A stretch of DNA of 64,000 bases from REEB95 sp963762425 (lineage in GTDB: Bacteria; Pseudomonadota; Alphaproteobacteria; ATCC43930; CGMCC-115725). The stretch is from positions 186,001-250,000 of the forward strand of contig CAVXKY010000004.1 in assembly GCA_963762425.1 (NCBI GenBank), in the 5' to 3' direction. The notes under the pieces are model-generated. The model was given only the letters and a program-made list of their open reading frames with translations. It did not search any database and had not been told where the DNA came from. The translations under genes were made by a program, and so were the position numbers. Positions 22,131 through 33,488 of the stretch are shown in pieces. The number at the start of each line of letters is the position of its first letter. Positions within the stretch are counted from its first letter, which is position 1.

Positions 22131-25100
22131 GTGGCGCATATCCTCGATGTTTTGCGCGAACGCGTCCTGTTGTGCGACGGCGCCATGGGCACCGCGGTGC
22201 ACGGCCACGCGCTCGACCTCGAACGCGATTACCGCGGCCGCGAGAATTGCATCGAGGTGCTGAACCAGACCCGTCCCGATGTCATCCGCAGCATCCATCT
22301 GGGCCATTTCCGCGCCGGCGCCGACGCGGTGCAGACCAACAGCTTCGGCGGCTCGCCCATCACGCTCGCCGAATTCAACCTGGCCGACGAGGCCCATGAC
22401 ATCAACCGCCGCGCCGGCGAAATCGCGCGCGAGGCGGCGGCGGAGGCGGCCAAATCCTCCGGCAGGCCGCGCTTCGTCATCGGCTCGGTCGGGCCGGGAA
22501 CGCGGCTCCCGTCGCTCGGCCATATCGAATATCAGAAACTCGAGGATGCGCTCGGCGTTCAATGCGCGGGGTTGGCGGCGGGCGGCGTCGACGCCATCCT
22601 GATCGAGACCTGCCAGGATCCGTTGCAGATCAAGGCGGCGGTCAACGCCGCCAAGCGCGCGGCCTCCGGCGCCGGCCGCGAGATTCCGATCTTCGTGCAG
22701 GTGACGGTCGAGACCACCGGCACGCTGCTGGTGGGATCGGACATCGCCGCCGCGGCCACCGTGGTGCATGCGCTGGACGTTCCGCTGCTCGGCCTCAATT
22801 GCGGCACCGGCCCGCGCGAGATGGCGGAGCACATCAAATACCTGTCCGAGAACTGGCCCGGCCTGATCTCGGTGCAGCCCAATGCAGGATTACCCGAGCT
22901 GCTCGACGGCCACACCCATTATCCGCTGGCAGCATCCGAGATGGCGCCGTGGATCGAGCGCTTCGTGCGCGAGGACGGGGTCAATCTGGTGGGCGGCTGC
23001 TGCGGCACCGAGGTGGGCCACATCGCCGCCATCGACGCCATGCTGAGGCGCTTGGCCGAGGACGGCTACCGGCCCCGGCCCAAGCGGCGCCAACGCCTGT
23101 GGGTCCCGTCGCTCGCCTCGCTTTATGGCCAGGTGAATCTCCGCCAGGAAAACGCCTATCTCTCGATCGGCGAGCGCTGCAACGCCAACGGCTCGCGCCG
23201 CTTCCGCGAATTCCAGGAACGCGATGATTGGAACGGCGCGGTGGAAATGGCGCGCGACCAGGTGAAGGAAGGCTCGCACGCGCTCGATCTGTGCACCGCC
23301 TTCGTCGGCCGCGACGAGGTGAAGGACATGAGCGCGGCGATCACCCGGATCGCCGGGGCGGTGACCGCGCCGCTGGTGGTGGATTCGACGGAATTGCGCG
23401 TGCTCGAGGCCGCGCTGAAGCTCTATGGCGGCAAGCCGGTGATCAATTCGATCAATTTGGAGGACGGCGAGGGAGCGCTGGAAAAGCGCGTGGCCTTGGC
23501 CAAGCGCTTCGGCGCCGCCTGCATCGCCCTCACCATCGACGAGCAGGGCATGGCCAAGGAATCCGCGCGCAAGCTCGCCTTGGCCCGACGCATCTTCGAT
23601 CTCGCCTGCGGCAAGCTCGGCCTGGCTCCCTCGGATTTGCTGTTCGATCCGCTGACCTTCACTATCTGCACCGGCAACGACGACGACCGCCGGCTCGGCC
23701 TCGAAACCCTCGACGCCATCGCGCTCATTGCCAAGGCCCTGCCGGAATGCCAGATCATCCTGGGGCTTTCCAACATCTCCTTCGGCCTGGCGCCGGCGGC
23801 GCGCAGCGTCCTGAATTCGGTCTTCCTCGACGAGGCCCTGAAGCGCGGCATGACCGGCGCCATCCTGCACGTCTCCAAGATAGTGCCGCTGCACAAGATT
23901 CCCGAAGCCGAGGTCAAGGCGGCGCTCGATCTGATCTACGACCGCCGCCGTCCGGGCTTCGATCCGCTCCAGGCCTATATCGCGCTCTTCCAGGACCGGC
24001 TCGAGCACAAGCCGGTAAAGCGCGCGCGCCCGGAAACGGTCGAGGAGCGCCTCAAGCTGCGCATCGTCGACGGCGACCGCAACGGCCTCGAGGAGGATCT
24101 CAAAACCGCGCTCGGCGCCCACAAGCCGCTCGCCATCATCAACGACATCCTGCTGGAAGGCATGCGGGTGGTGGGCGATCTGTTCGGGGCGGGGAAACTG
24201 CAACTGCCCTTCGTGCTGCAATCGGCCGAAACCATGAAGGCGGCGGTGGCCTATCTCGAGCCCTTCATGGAGCGCACGGCCGACAATCACCAGAAGGGCA
24301 CCATCGTGCTCGCCACGGTGAAGGGCGACGTGCACGACATCGGCAAGAACCTGGTCGACATCCTGCTGACCAACAACGGCTACCGGGTGGTCAATCTCGG
24401 CATCAAGCAGCCGTTGTCCTCGATCCTCGACGCCGCCGCCTCGGCCAACGCCCACGCCGTCGGCATGTCGGGATTGCTGGTCAAATCCACCGTGGTGATG
24501 CGCGAGAACCTCGAGGAGATGAGCCGGCGCGGCATCGGATTGCCGGTGATCCTGGGCGGCGCCGCGCTGACGCGCCGTTATGTCGACGAGGATTGCACCA
24601 AGGCCTATGTCACCGGCAGCGTCGCCTATGCGCGCGACGCCTTCGAGGGCCTGGCGCTGATGGAGAAGGTGGTCGACGGCTCCTTCGCGGGGTACATCGC
24701 CACGTCGCGCGAACGCGACAAGAATAAGCCCAAGAACCGCCGGCGCGAATTGGGCAAGGCCGCCGATGCGCGCCCGCTCAGGCCGGTCGATGTCGAGGAA
24801 ATCCGCCTGCGCCGCGCCGAGCTGACGCGCGGCGTGCCGGTGCCCGAGCCGCCCTTCTGGGGGCCGCGCGTCATCGCCCGCGTGCCGGCGAAGACCATCG
24901 CGCCCTATCTCAACGAGCGCATGCTCTATCAATTCCACTGGGGCTTCCGCAAGGAAGGCCGTTCGCTCGACGAGTTCAAGGCCTGGGCGAAACGGGAATT
25001 GCGCCCGACCATGCTGAAGCTGCTGGCCGAAACCGCCAAGCAGGACATTTTCCTGCCGCAGGCGGCCTATGGCTATTGGCGCTGCGCCGCCGACGGCAAC

Positions 25101-25631
25101 GACGTGATCCTGTTCGCCGAGGACGGCAAGCAGGAGGTGGCGCGCTTCTCCTTCCCGCGCCAGGCCAAGGAAGAGGGCCTGTGCATCGCCGATTTCTTCC
25201 GCGACGTGAGCGACAACACGCGCGACGTGATCGCGCTCCAGGTGGTGACGGTCGGCCCGCGCGCCTCCGAGGTGGCGCGGCAATGGTTCGCCGACAACCG
25301 CTACAAGGATTACCTCTATCTCCACGGGCTTTCGGTCGAGATGGCCGAGGCCTTCGCCGAATATCTGCACCAGCGCATCCGGGCCGAGCTGGGTTTCACG
25401 TCCTTCGAGCCGCGCGACCTCGAAGGCCTGCTGCATCAGCAATATCGCGGCAGCCGCTATTCCTTCGGCTATCCCGCCTGCCCCGATCTGGCGCAGCAGC
25501 GCCCATTGCTCGAGCTGCTCCGCGCCAAGGAGATCGGCGTGACCTTGACCGAGGAAGACCAGCTCGATCCCGAGCAATCGACCTCGGCCATCGTCGTCAC
25601 CCACCCGCAGGCGAAATACTTCTCGGTCTGA
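22131..25631 (+). CDS. metH: Cobalamin-dependent methionine synthase
   Basis: A 1166-residue modular enzyme moving the methyl group of methyl-THF to homocysteine. Modules in order: homocysteine-binding barrel with zinc Cys residues (LGLNCGTGP and VGGCCGTEVGH, up to about residue 310), pterin-binding barrel (SIGERCNANGSRRFRE), B12-binding cap and Rossmann domain with cobalt-ligand motif VKGDVHDIGKN, and the SAM-dependent reactivation domain with YRGSRYSFGYPACPDL near the end. GTG start 3 bases after metF. No frame breaks over 3.5 kb. The cell must obtain cobalamin. Confidence 0.97.
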   Translation: MAHILDVLRERVLLCDGAMGTAVHGHALDLERDYRGRENCIEVLNQTRPDVIRSIHLGHFRAGADAVQTNSFGGSPITLAEFNLADEAHDINRRAGEIAREAAAEAAKSSGRPRFVIGSVGPGTRLPSLGHIEYQKLEDALGVQCAGLAAGGVDAILIETCQDPLQIKAAVNAAKRAASGAGREIPIFVQVTVETTGTLLVGSDIAAAATVVHALDVPLLGLNCGTGPREMAEHIKYLSENWPGLISVQPNAGLPELLDGHTHYPLAASEMAPWIERFVREDGVNLVGGCCGTEVGHIAAIDAMLRRLAEDGYRPRPKRRQRLWVPSLASLYGQVNLRQENAYLSIGERCNANGSRRFREFQERDDWNGAVEMARDQVKEGSHALDLCTAFVGRDEVKDMSAAITRIAGAVTAPLVVDSTELRVLEAALKLYGGKPVINSINLEDGEGALEKRVALAKRFGAACIALTIDEQGMAKESARKLALARRIFDLACGKLGLAPSDLLFDPLTFTICTGNDDDRRLGLETLDAIALIAKALPECQIILGLSNISFGLAPAARSVLNSVFLDEALKRGMTGAILHVSKIVPLHKIPEAEVKAALDLIYDRRRPGFDPLQAYIALFQDRLEHKPVKRARPETVEERLKLRIVDGDRNGLEEDLKTALGAHKPLAIINDILLEGMRVVGDLFGAGKLQLPFVLQSAETMKAAVAYLEPFMERTADNHQKGTIVLATVKGDVHDIGKNLVDILLTNNGYRVVNLGIKQPLSSILDAAASANAHAVGMSGLLVKSTVVMRENLEEMSRRGIGLPVILGGAALTRRYVDEDCTKAYVTGSVAYARDAFEGLALMEKVVDGSFAGYIATSRERDKNKPKNRRRELGKAADARPLRPVDVEEIRLRRAELTRGVPVPEPPFWGPRVIARVPAKTIAPYLNERMLYQFHWGFRKEGRSLDEFKAWAKRELRPTMLKLLAETAKQDIFLPQAAYGYWRCAADGNDVILFAEDGKQEVARFSFPRQAKEEGLCIADFFRDVSDNTRDVIALQVVTVGPRASEVARQWFADNRYKDYLYLHGLSVEMAEAFAEYLHQRIRAELGFTSFEPRDLEGLLHQQYRGSRYSFGYPACPDLAQQRPLLELLRAKEIGVTLTEEDQLDPEQSTSAIVVTHPQAKYFSV

Positions 25632-25692
25632 GGCGCGCCCGTCCTGCGGCCCCGATGTTTACCGGGCCGGATATTTAGCCGATAGTGCCGGC

Positions 25693-26618
25693 ATGTCGCC
25701 GGCCCCGGACGCCTCGCCCCGTTCCACCGTCGCGGTCGTAGGATTGGGCCAGATCGGCGCCGCCGCGGCATCCGTGCTGCGTCTGGCGGACCGTCACGAT
25801 GTCGTCGGCTGCGCGCGGCGCCCGCTCGACCGCCTGATCTTCGAACGGCCGGAAGGCGCGGTGGATATCCCGCTCCGGGTCCTGACCGATCCCCGGGACG
25901 CCGCGCCGGTCGATTGGGTCCTGCTGTGCACCAAGGCGCAGGACACGCCCTCGGCCGCCCCCTGGTTCGCCAGGCTATGCGGCCCAACGACCCGGATCGC
26001 GGTGCTGCAGAACGGCATCGATCACGCCGGCCGGGTCGCGCCCTATGCCAAGGGCGCGGCCGTGGTCCCGGTCCTGGTCTATTACAACGGCGAGCGGCTC
26101 GCCGCCGACCGCGTCCGGCTCACTCCGGTCGGCGATTACGACGTCATCGTGCCGGACGACGCAGCCGGGCCGCGCCTTCGCCCGGCTCCTCGAGGGCACG
26201 CTCGTTGCGGGTCGTCGCGCGCGCCGATTTCACGACCTTCGCCTGGCGCAAGCTCCTGCTCAACGTGAGCGCGAACCCGATCACCGCCCTCACGCTTCAG
26301 CGCCAGGGGGTGCTGCGGCGCGACGACATCCGGGCGCTCTGCCTGGCGGTTCTCGACGAGGCGGTCGATGTGGGCCGCGCCGACGGCGCTCATTTCGCTC
26401 CGGACGAATCCGCCCGGGCCTATGCGACGCTGATGAGCTTTGCGCCCGAATTGGGAACCTCGATGTATTTCGACCGCCTGGCCGGGCGGAAGCTCGAAAT
26501 CGAGGCGCTGACCGGCGCGGTGGTCGCGGCGGGCGAGCGGTTCGGCATCCCGACGCCGCTCAACCGCGCGCTGCTCGTCCTGCTGCGCGCCGTCAGCGAC
26601 GCGGCCGGAAGCGGCTAG
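25693..26618 (+). CDS. PanE/ApbA-family ketopantoate reductase-like protein, two frameshifts
   Basis: NADPH-dependent reductase of the 2-dehydropantoate 2-reductase family (pantothenate pathway); a broader ketoacid role is possible. The nucleotide motif is VAVVGLGQIGAAAASVLR, followed by VDWVLLCTKAQDT and VLQNGIDH, and the catalytic Lys lies in FAWRKLLLNVSANPITAL. Two +1 breaks near 26168 and 26205 separate N- and C-terminal parts; repair gives AGRAFARLLEGTSLRVVARADF and 307 residues. Its TAG overlaps the stop of the convergent transporter gene (shared CTAG). Confidence 0.82.
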
Positions 26619-27845
26619 GACAAGACCCCGGTCGAGGCCAGCCAGATCACGGCGAACAGCAGCGACAACAGCGTGAAGGGCACGCCGGCGCGGGCGTATT
26701 CGGCATAGCTCAGATTGACGCCCATCGCCCGGGCGCGCTCGGCCACGATCAGATTGGCGACCGAGCCCCACAGCAGCAAGCCGCCCGACAGCGAGGACAA
26801 CAGCGCCAGCGCGTAAAGCGCGCCCGCCGGCGGGCCCGGCCAGGTCTGCAACAGGAAGATCACCCAGGGCACGTTGCCGATGAGGTTGCTCATCAGCAGC
26901 GTCAGCGGCGTCAGCACCAAGCAGCCGGTCGGGCGCGCCGAGCGGGGAAAGCACCGAGTAGGGCAGCCCGGTATCGGCCAGCGCGCCGGTGACCGCGAAC
27001 AGGCACACGAACAGCAGCAGCAGCGGCCAATCCACCGAGGAGATCATGGCGCGGCTGGTGAATTTGCGGTTGGACAACAGCACCGCCGCGATCACCAGCG
27101 CGCCGATCTCGCGCGGCAGCTTCGTCAGGAACAGCGCCAGCAGCAGCCCCAACGCGATCAGGCCCTTGATGGTCTGGTTGCGGTCATGCGCGTGGCGCGG
27201 CACTTCGGCGCCGCCGGATCCCGCCAGGCTCGACGCAGCCTCGATGCGGTCGCGCCACAGATACCACACCACGCCGAACACCGAGGCCAGCCCCACCAGC
27301 GCCGGCACCAGGCAGACGCCGAGGAAGCTGTAGAAATTGAGGTTGCCGGTCTGGCCGATCAGGATGTTCTGCGGGTTGCCGATCAGCGTGGCCGACGAGC
27401 CGGCGTTGCTCGCCCCCACCAGCGCGATCAGGAAAGGCCGCGGGTCGAGCCCGCGGCCTTGCGCGCCCGCGATCAGCAGCGGCGCCATGGCGAAGACCAC
27501 GATGTCGTTGGCGAGAAACGCCGACAGCGCGCCGCACACCGCCACGGTCAGCGCCAGCAGCGCCGTCGGGCTCTCGGCTTTCTCCAGCATCCAGTCGCAG
27601 CAGATCTCGAAGAATCCGCTTGCGACGAACTGGGCGGAAATGATCATCAGCCCGAACAGCAGCGCGATGGTCGTCATGTCGATATTGGCGCCGAGATCGT
27701 CGAGCGTCGCCTGGCCGCTGGCGAGCAGCGCGATCACGCCCAACAGCGCGATGCCGGTGCGGTCGACCTGGAGCCACGGCAGCCGCCCGACGGCCATGCC
27801 GACATAGACGGCGAGACAGACGGCGGTGATGATCAGGGTGTGCAT
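26615..27845 (-). CDS. SLC13/ArsB-superfamily permease, one frameshift
   Basis: An inner-membrane ion transporter of about 409 residues with around ten spans. The duplicated re-entrant loop signatures GALSAFLANDIVVFAMAPL and GASNAGSSATLIGNPQNIL in the first half and LLMSNLIGNVPWVIFLL in the second mark the ArsB/NhaD/citrate-Mg (CitMHS/SLC13) fold. Near 26935-26942 one extra base separates GLPYSVLSPLG from LVLTPLTLLM. The substrate cannot be read from sequence; arsenite, sulfate and dicarboxylates are all possible. Confidence 0.8.
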
Positions 27846-27851
27846 GGCGGT

Positions 27852-29320
27852 CTAGCGCGGCGCCTTGAGCTTGAAATAGGCGAACGCCACCATGCGCAGC
27901 AGCAGCAGCCCGTGGCGGAAACGCGAGATCTGGGTCATGCCGTAGCTGCGCGCGGCATAGCGGATCGGCACCTCGATGATCTTGAGCGAGAGCTTGCTCG
28001 CGCCGAAGATCAGGTCGAAATCGCCGAACGGGTCGAATTCGCCGAAATAGGCGCGCCCCTCCGCGATGCGCCGGTAATGCCGCTTGCTGAGCGCCTTGGT
28101 GCCGCACAGCGTGTCGGTGAAGCGCTGGTTCAAGAGCCAGGAAAACAGGAAGGAGAAAACATGGTTGGCGACGCGGTTCAAAAGCCGCATCGCGTCCCGT
28201 TCGAGCGGATAGACCAGCCGCGTGCCGTTGACGAACTCGCCCTTGCCGGAGCAAGAGCGCGGCGTAGAATTTCGGCAGCTCCTCGGGCGGCATGGTCATG
28301 TCGGCGTCGAGGATGAGCAGCGCCTCGCCGCGGGATTCGGCGAAACCCTTCCGCACCGCGTCGCCCTTGCCCTTGCCGTCCTGGCGCAGGAGCTTGATGT
28401 CGCGATGCGGATTCTGCCGCCTTGACGCGCTCGATCTCCTCCCAGGTCCCGTCCTTGCTGCCGCCCTCGACGAACAGGATTTCGAGCTCGCGGCAGAATT
28501 GCGGAATGCGCGCGACGATATCGGCGATGTTGCCGCGCTCGTTGCGGCACGGCACCACCACCGAAGCCGAAAGCTCGCTTTCGGCGGCATCGCGCATCGG
28601 CCGCGCCACCAAGTAGTTGCGCAGACACAGCCGGCGGATGAGCGGCAAGGTCGCGATGAAGCGGTTGACCAGCGGCCCGATGCCGAAGAGGCGCTTGGGC
28701 AAAAGCTGGCGCCATTCCTCGCGCACCGGCTGGTAATCGGCCAGCATGAGCAGATTGGCGATGTCGGCGGGGCGCAGCCAGTTCATCAGCGGCTCGGGCA
28801 TGCGCGCCTCCAGCCGCTCGGCCAGGCGCAACGCCGGCTCCCACAGATAATTGTGATAGGCCACGACCAGCCTGGTGTCGCGGTGGCACAGGCGATGGAG
28901 GCTCGCCAGCGTCGCCTGGCAATCGTCCAGCATGCCGATGGTGTCGGCCATGACGATGACGTCGAACGGCCCGCCGAGCTTGGCGACGAAATCTGCGTCC
29001 TCGATGTCGCCTTCGGCGAATTCGAGCCCGGGATGGGCTGCGCGCGCGACCTCGACCATGCGCGAAGACAGATCGACGCCCAGCCCGCGCGCCGGCTTCA
29101 ACGCGGCCAGCAGCGCGCCGCTGCCGCAGCCGATCTCCAACACCTTCAAGCCCTCGGGGATGAGGAACCGCAGGAAGCGCTGGTCGTCCTCGTGGAAGTA
29201 GCGGTTTTTGGCGATGAACTCGTCGCGCCGCGGCGCCCAGCGGTCATAGAGCGAACGCAGCTTGGTCTTGCGGGCGGAAAGCGGCCGGGATGGCGCGGTG
29301 GGATGTGCTTCTTCGGGCAT
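27852..29320 (-). CDS. Fused SAM methyltransferase - family 2 glycosyltransferase, two frameshifts
   Basis: About 488 residues after repair. Residues 1-230 form a class I methyltransferase with motif I VLEIGCGSGALLAAL, GLEFAEGDIED and DVIVMADTIGMLDD. From about 240 a GT2 domain begins with SASVVVPCRNERGNIADIV, VEGGSKDGTWEEIE and the metal motif LILDADMTMPPEEL, resembling dolichyl-phosphate-mannose-synthase-like enzymes, and ends with a basic helix (MVAFAYFKLKAPR). Breaks near 28420 and 28255 are +1 insertions, the second again CTG to CTTG. No membrane spans, so it probably acts on a lipid or nucleotide sugar at the cytosolic face. The target is unknown. Confidence 0.85.
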
Positions 29321-29399
29321 CGGATGTATGGGCGAGATATACGCGGAATCGCACTTCCTTGGCCAGATGGCACTGTCCCCATGCTATAGAGGCGCGATC

Positions 29400-31659
29400 A
29401 TGTCCGAGGCCGAATCCAAGGCGCTTTCGCCCGAGGCGCCCCCCTATCTCGCCCAATTGAACGAGGCGCAGCGCCAGGCGGTCGACGCCATCGACGGCCC
29501 GGTGCTGGTGCTGGCCGGCGCCGGCACCGGCAAGACCCGCGTGCTGACCACGCGTTTGGCGCATATCCTCGCGAGTCGCAAGGCCTGGCCGTCGCAGATC
29601 CTGGCCGTCACCTTCACCAACAAGGCGGCGTTCGAGATGCGCGAGCGACTCGAACGCATGATCGGCCAGGCCTCCGAAGGCCTGTGGCTCGGGACCTTCC
29701 ATTCCGTCGCCGCGCGCATCCTGCGCCGCCATGCCGAGGCGGTCGGCCTCAAGCCCAATTTCACCATCCTCGACAGCGACGACCAGCTGCGTCTTGTCAA
29801 ACAGATTGCTGCATCGGAAGGCGTCGACGACAAGCGCTGGCCGGCGCGCGCCATCTCTGGCGGTGATCGAGCGCTGGAAGGATCGCGGCCTCACCCCCGA
29901 CAAGGTCTCGGGCGCCGAGGCGGGCGATCTCGCCGAAGGCCGCATGGAAAAGCTCTACCGGCTCTATCAGGAACGGCTCCAGACCGTGAACGCCGCCGAT
30001 TTCGGCGATCTCCTGCTGCACAATCTCACCATCTTCCAGACCCGGCCCGAGATCCTGGCCGATTACCAGGAGCGTTTCCGCTACATCCTGGTCGACGAAT
30101 ACCAGGACACCAACGTCGCGCAATATCTCTGGCTGCGGCTGCTCGCCCAGAAACACAAGAATCTGTGCTGCGTCGGCGACGACGACCAGTCGATCTATTC
30201 CTGGCGCGGCGCCGAGATCGGCAACATCCTGCGCTTCGAGAAGGATTTCCCCGGCGCCCAGATCGTCCGGCTGGAGCAGAATTACCGCTCGACGCCGCAT
30301 ATCCTGGCCGCCGCCTCGGCCCTGATCGCGTGCAACCAGGGCCGGCTGGGCAAGACGCTGTGGACCGAAGCGAACGAGGGCGAGCGCGTTCAGCTGCGCG
30401 GCGTCTGGGACGGCGAGGAAGAGGCGCGCTGGGTCGGCGAGGAGATCGAGGCGCAGCAGCGCAAGGGCGAAAGCCTGTCGCAGATGGCCATTCTCGTCCG
30501 CGCCGGCTTCCAGACCCGCGAATTCGAGGAACGCTTCATCAAGCTGGGCCTGCCTTACCGCGTCATCGGCGGCCCGCGCTTCTACGAGCGCCAGGAAATC
30601 CGCGACGCGCTGGCCTATCTGCGCATCATCCACCAGCCGGGCGACGACCTCGCCTTCGAGCGCATCATCAACACGCCGCGCCGCGGCATCGGCACCCAAA
30701 GCCTGCAATCGATCCACCAATTGGCGCGGGCCGAACGCCTGCCGCTGGCCGAGGCGGCGCACCGGCTGGTCGAAACCGACGAGCTGAAGCCGGCCGCGCG
30801 CAAGGCGATCGGCGGGTTCCTCCAGGATATCGCGCGCTGGCGCGGCCAGGCGCAAACCGCCTCGCATGTCGAGCTGGCGCAGATCGTGCTCGACGAATCG
30901 GGATATACCGCGATGTGGCAGGCCGACAAATCGGCCGACGCGCCGGGACGGCTCGAGAACTTGAAGGAGCTGATCGCGGCTCTGGCCGAGTTCGAGACCC
31001 TTGAGGGGTTCCTCGATCACGTCAGCCTGGTGATGGAGAACACCGCCCAGACCGGCGGCGAGATGGCGAATTTGATGACCCTGCACGGCGCCAAGGGGCT
31101 GGAATTCGACATCGTGTTCCTGCCGGGCTGGGAGGAGGGGTTGTTCCCCAACCAGCGTTCGCTCGACGAGCTCGGCCATAAGGGGCTGGAGGAAGAACGG
31201 CGCCTGGCCTATGTCGGGCTCACCCGCGCGCGCCGCCGCGCCTACATCTCCTTCGCCGTCAACCGCCGCATCCACGGCCAGTGGCAGACCACCATGCCCT
31301 CGCGCTTCATCGCCGAACTGCCCGAGGCCCATGTCGAAAGCCGGGCCGAGCCGGGCCTGTTTCCGCGCGCCCCGGGCATCAAGGGTTCCGGGCCCAGCGA
31401 GGAGCCGGATGACGGCGATTGGCGGCCGACGCCGCTGCTGCGCCGCCGGCCCGAAGCGGCGCGCCTCGCGCTGGCCGAACGCGGCGCGCCCGCCCATTCC
31501 GTCGCGCGCTCGCCCGGCGGCCTCGGTCCGGGCGACCGCATCTTCCACCGCAAATTCGGCTATGGCGTGGTGCGCGCCGCCGATGGCGGCAAGCTGTCGA
31601 TCGCCTTCGACAAGGCGGGCGACAAGATGGTGATCGAAAGCTTCGTGGAGAAGGCGTGA
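29400..31659 (+). CDS. uvrD: ATP-dependent DNA helicase UvrD/PcrA, one frameshift
   Basis: Superfamily 1A helicase for excision and mismatch repair. Motif I is LVLAGAGTGKTRVLTTR, then LAVTFTNKAAFEMRERL, motif II ILVDEYQDTN, motif III CVGDDDQSIYSWRGAE, and C-terminal motifs LEQNYRST, MTLHGAKGLEFDIVFLPG and EERRLAYVGLTRAR. The C-terminus has the PcrA/UvrD RNA-polymerase-binding fold (DRIFHRKFGYGVVRAADGGK). Near 29855 one extra T separates KRWPARAI from LAVIERWKDRG. Repaired length about 752 residues. Its stop overlaps the GTG of prmA. Confidence 0.94.
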
Positions 31660-32635
31660 CGCCGCCCGCCCCCGCCGTGGAGCGGCAAAAGAAAGACACG
31701 CCGCGGCAAGCGAAAAGCTTGTGGCAGATCGCAGCCGAGGCGCCCGACGCCGATTCGGCCCAGGCCGTGATCGTGGCGCTCGAAAACGCGGGCGGCGCGG
31801 TCAGCGCCTTCGTATCCGCGCCCGAAGGCTCCTGGCGCATCGACGCGCTCAGCAGCTTCGCGCCCGACCGGGGGCTGATCGAGGCCCGGCTGGCGTCTCG
31901 CCTGGAGCGGGCTTAAGGGATCGCCGCCGGCGCTCGCCTTCGCGCGGGTCGAGCAACAGGACTGGCTCACGGCCAACCAGGCGAGCTTCCCGCCCATCAA
32001 GGCGGGCCGGTTCTTCATTCACGGCTCGCATGTCAAGGGACCGGTTCCGGCGGGATTCCTGGCGCTGAAAATCGACGCCGCCACCGCCTTCGGCACCGGC
32101 GAGCACGGCTCGACCCAGGGCTGCCTGTTGGCGCTCGATCTTCTGGCGCGGCGCTTTCGGCCCCGGCGCGTGCTCGATATGGGCACCGGCACCGGCGTGC
32201 TGGCGCTGGCGGCTTCCAAGCTGTGGCGGCGTCCGGTTTCGGCCTTCGACATCGACGCCGAAGCGGTCCGGGTATCCGCCTTGAACGCCCGGGCCAATGG
32301 CGTGGCGAATCTCGTCACCGCCCGGCGCGCCGACGGCTATCGTCACCGCGATCTCTGGCGCGGCAGCGCCTTACGATCTGATCCTGGCCAATATCCTGGC
32401 GCGGCCGCTGGCGAAAATGGCGCGCGATCTGGCGCGCGCGCTCTCGCCCCGCGGCGTCGCGGTGCTGGCCGGGCTCCTGATTCGGCAGGAATCCCTGGTG
32501 CTGTCGGCCCACCGCGCGCACGGGCTTCATCTGGCGGCGCGTTGCGACGTGGCCGGCTGGCGTGCTCTCGTGCTGGCGCGAATCCCCATGCGGAGCTTCA
32601 ACCGCCCCATCAACCTTTACAGCGGGAATCCATGA
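31656..32635 (+). CDS. prmA: Ribosomal protein L11 methyltransferase, two frameshifts
   Basis: SAM-dependent methyltransferase that trimethylates ribosomal protein L11. N-terminal substrate domain begins SLWQIAAEAPDADSAQAVIV; the catalytic part has the family-specific LKIDAATAFGTGEHGSTQGC, motif I VLDMGTGTGVLALAASKL, FDIDAEAVRVSALNA and YDLILANILARPLAKMA. Breaks near 31915 (extra T in GCTTAAG, making a false stop) and 32340 (extra T) are +1; the repaired protein is about 325 residues. GTG start overlapping uvrD's TGA is supported by the conserved N-terminus; its own stop overlaps uppP. Confidence 0.9.
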
Positions 32636-33465
32636 CCCTCATCCAAGCGCTCATCATGGCCGTGCTCCAGGGCGTCACCGAGCTTTTCCCGGTGTCGAGC
32701 CTGGGCCACGCCGTCGTGCTGCCCAGCCTGTTCGGCTGGAATATCGACCAGCATTCGCCCCAATACCTGCCTTTCCTGGTGGTGCTGCATCTGGGCACGG
32801 CGGCGGCGCTGCTGCTTTATTTCTGGCGCGACTGGATCGGGCTGGCGCTGGCGGTATTCTTCATCGGTCCGCGCGAGCAGCGCCGGGCGCGCCAGCTTCT
32901 GCTGGTCCAGATCGTCGTCGCCACCATCCCGGCGGTGATCCTGGGTTTCGCGCTGGAGAAATTCTTCAAGAACCTGTTCGGCGTGCCGGTGGCGGCGGCG
33001 GCGTTCCTGATCCTGAACGGTTTCCTGCTGTTCTTCGGCGAGCGCATGCGGCAACAGGGCGGCCACCGCCGGCTCGATTCCATGCGCTGGCTCGACGCGC
33101 TGATCATCGGCGTCTGGCAATCGACCGCGCTCATCCCCGGCATCTCGCGTTCGGGCGCGACCATGGTGGGCGGGCTGCTGCGCGGATTCCACCACGAGGA
33201 TGCGGCGCATTTCTCGTTCCTGATCGCGACGCCGGTGATCCTGGGCGCCACCGTGCTGGAAGTGCCGCACCTCCTGCATGACGGGGGCAGCTTCGGCCCG
33301 GTGGCGTGGATCGCGGGATTGGCGGCCGGCATCACCGCCTGGCTCAGCGTCGCCTTCCTGATGCGCTACTTCAAACGCCACGATTTCGAGGCGCTCGATC
33401 CCTTCGCCTGGTATTGCTGGACCTTCGGCGCGATCGCGCTCGGGCTGCTGCTGTTCGTGCTTTAA
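32632..33465 (+). CDS. uppP: Undecaprenyl-diphosphatase UppP (BacA)
   Basis: Integral membrane phosphatase that regenerates undecaprenyl phosphate, the lipid carrier used by MraY and MurG encoded further on. 277 residues with both active-site motifs: GVTELFPVSSLGHAVVLP near the N-terminus and TALIPGISRSGATMVGGLL in the second half, within about eight hydrophobic spans. The ATG overlaps the prmA stop (ATGA). No frame break. Confidence 0.95.
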   Translation: MTLIQALIMAVLQGVTELFPVSSLGHAVVLPSLFGWNIDQHSPQYLPFLVVLHLGTAAALLLYFWRDWIGLALAVFFIGPREQRRARQLLLVQIVVATIPAVILGFALEKFFKNLFGVPVAAAAFLILNGFLLFFGERMRQQGGHRRLDSMRWLDALIIGVWQSTALIPGISRSGATMVGGLLRGFHHEDAAHFSFLIATPVILGATVLEVPHLLHDGGSFGPVAWIAGLAAGITAWLSVAFLMRYFKRHDFEALDPFAWYCWTFGAIALGLLLFVL

Positions 33466-33488
33466 ACCCGAGCGCAGGCGAGACTTAT

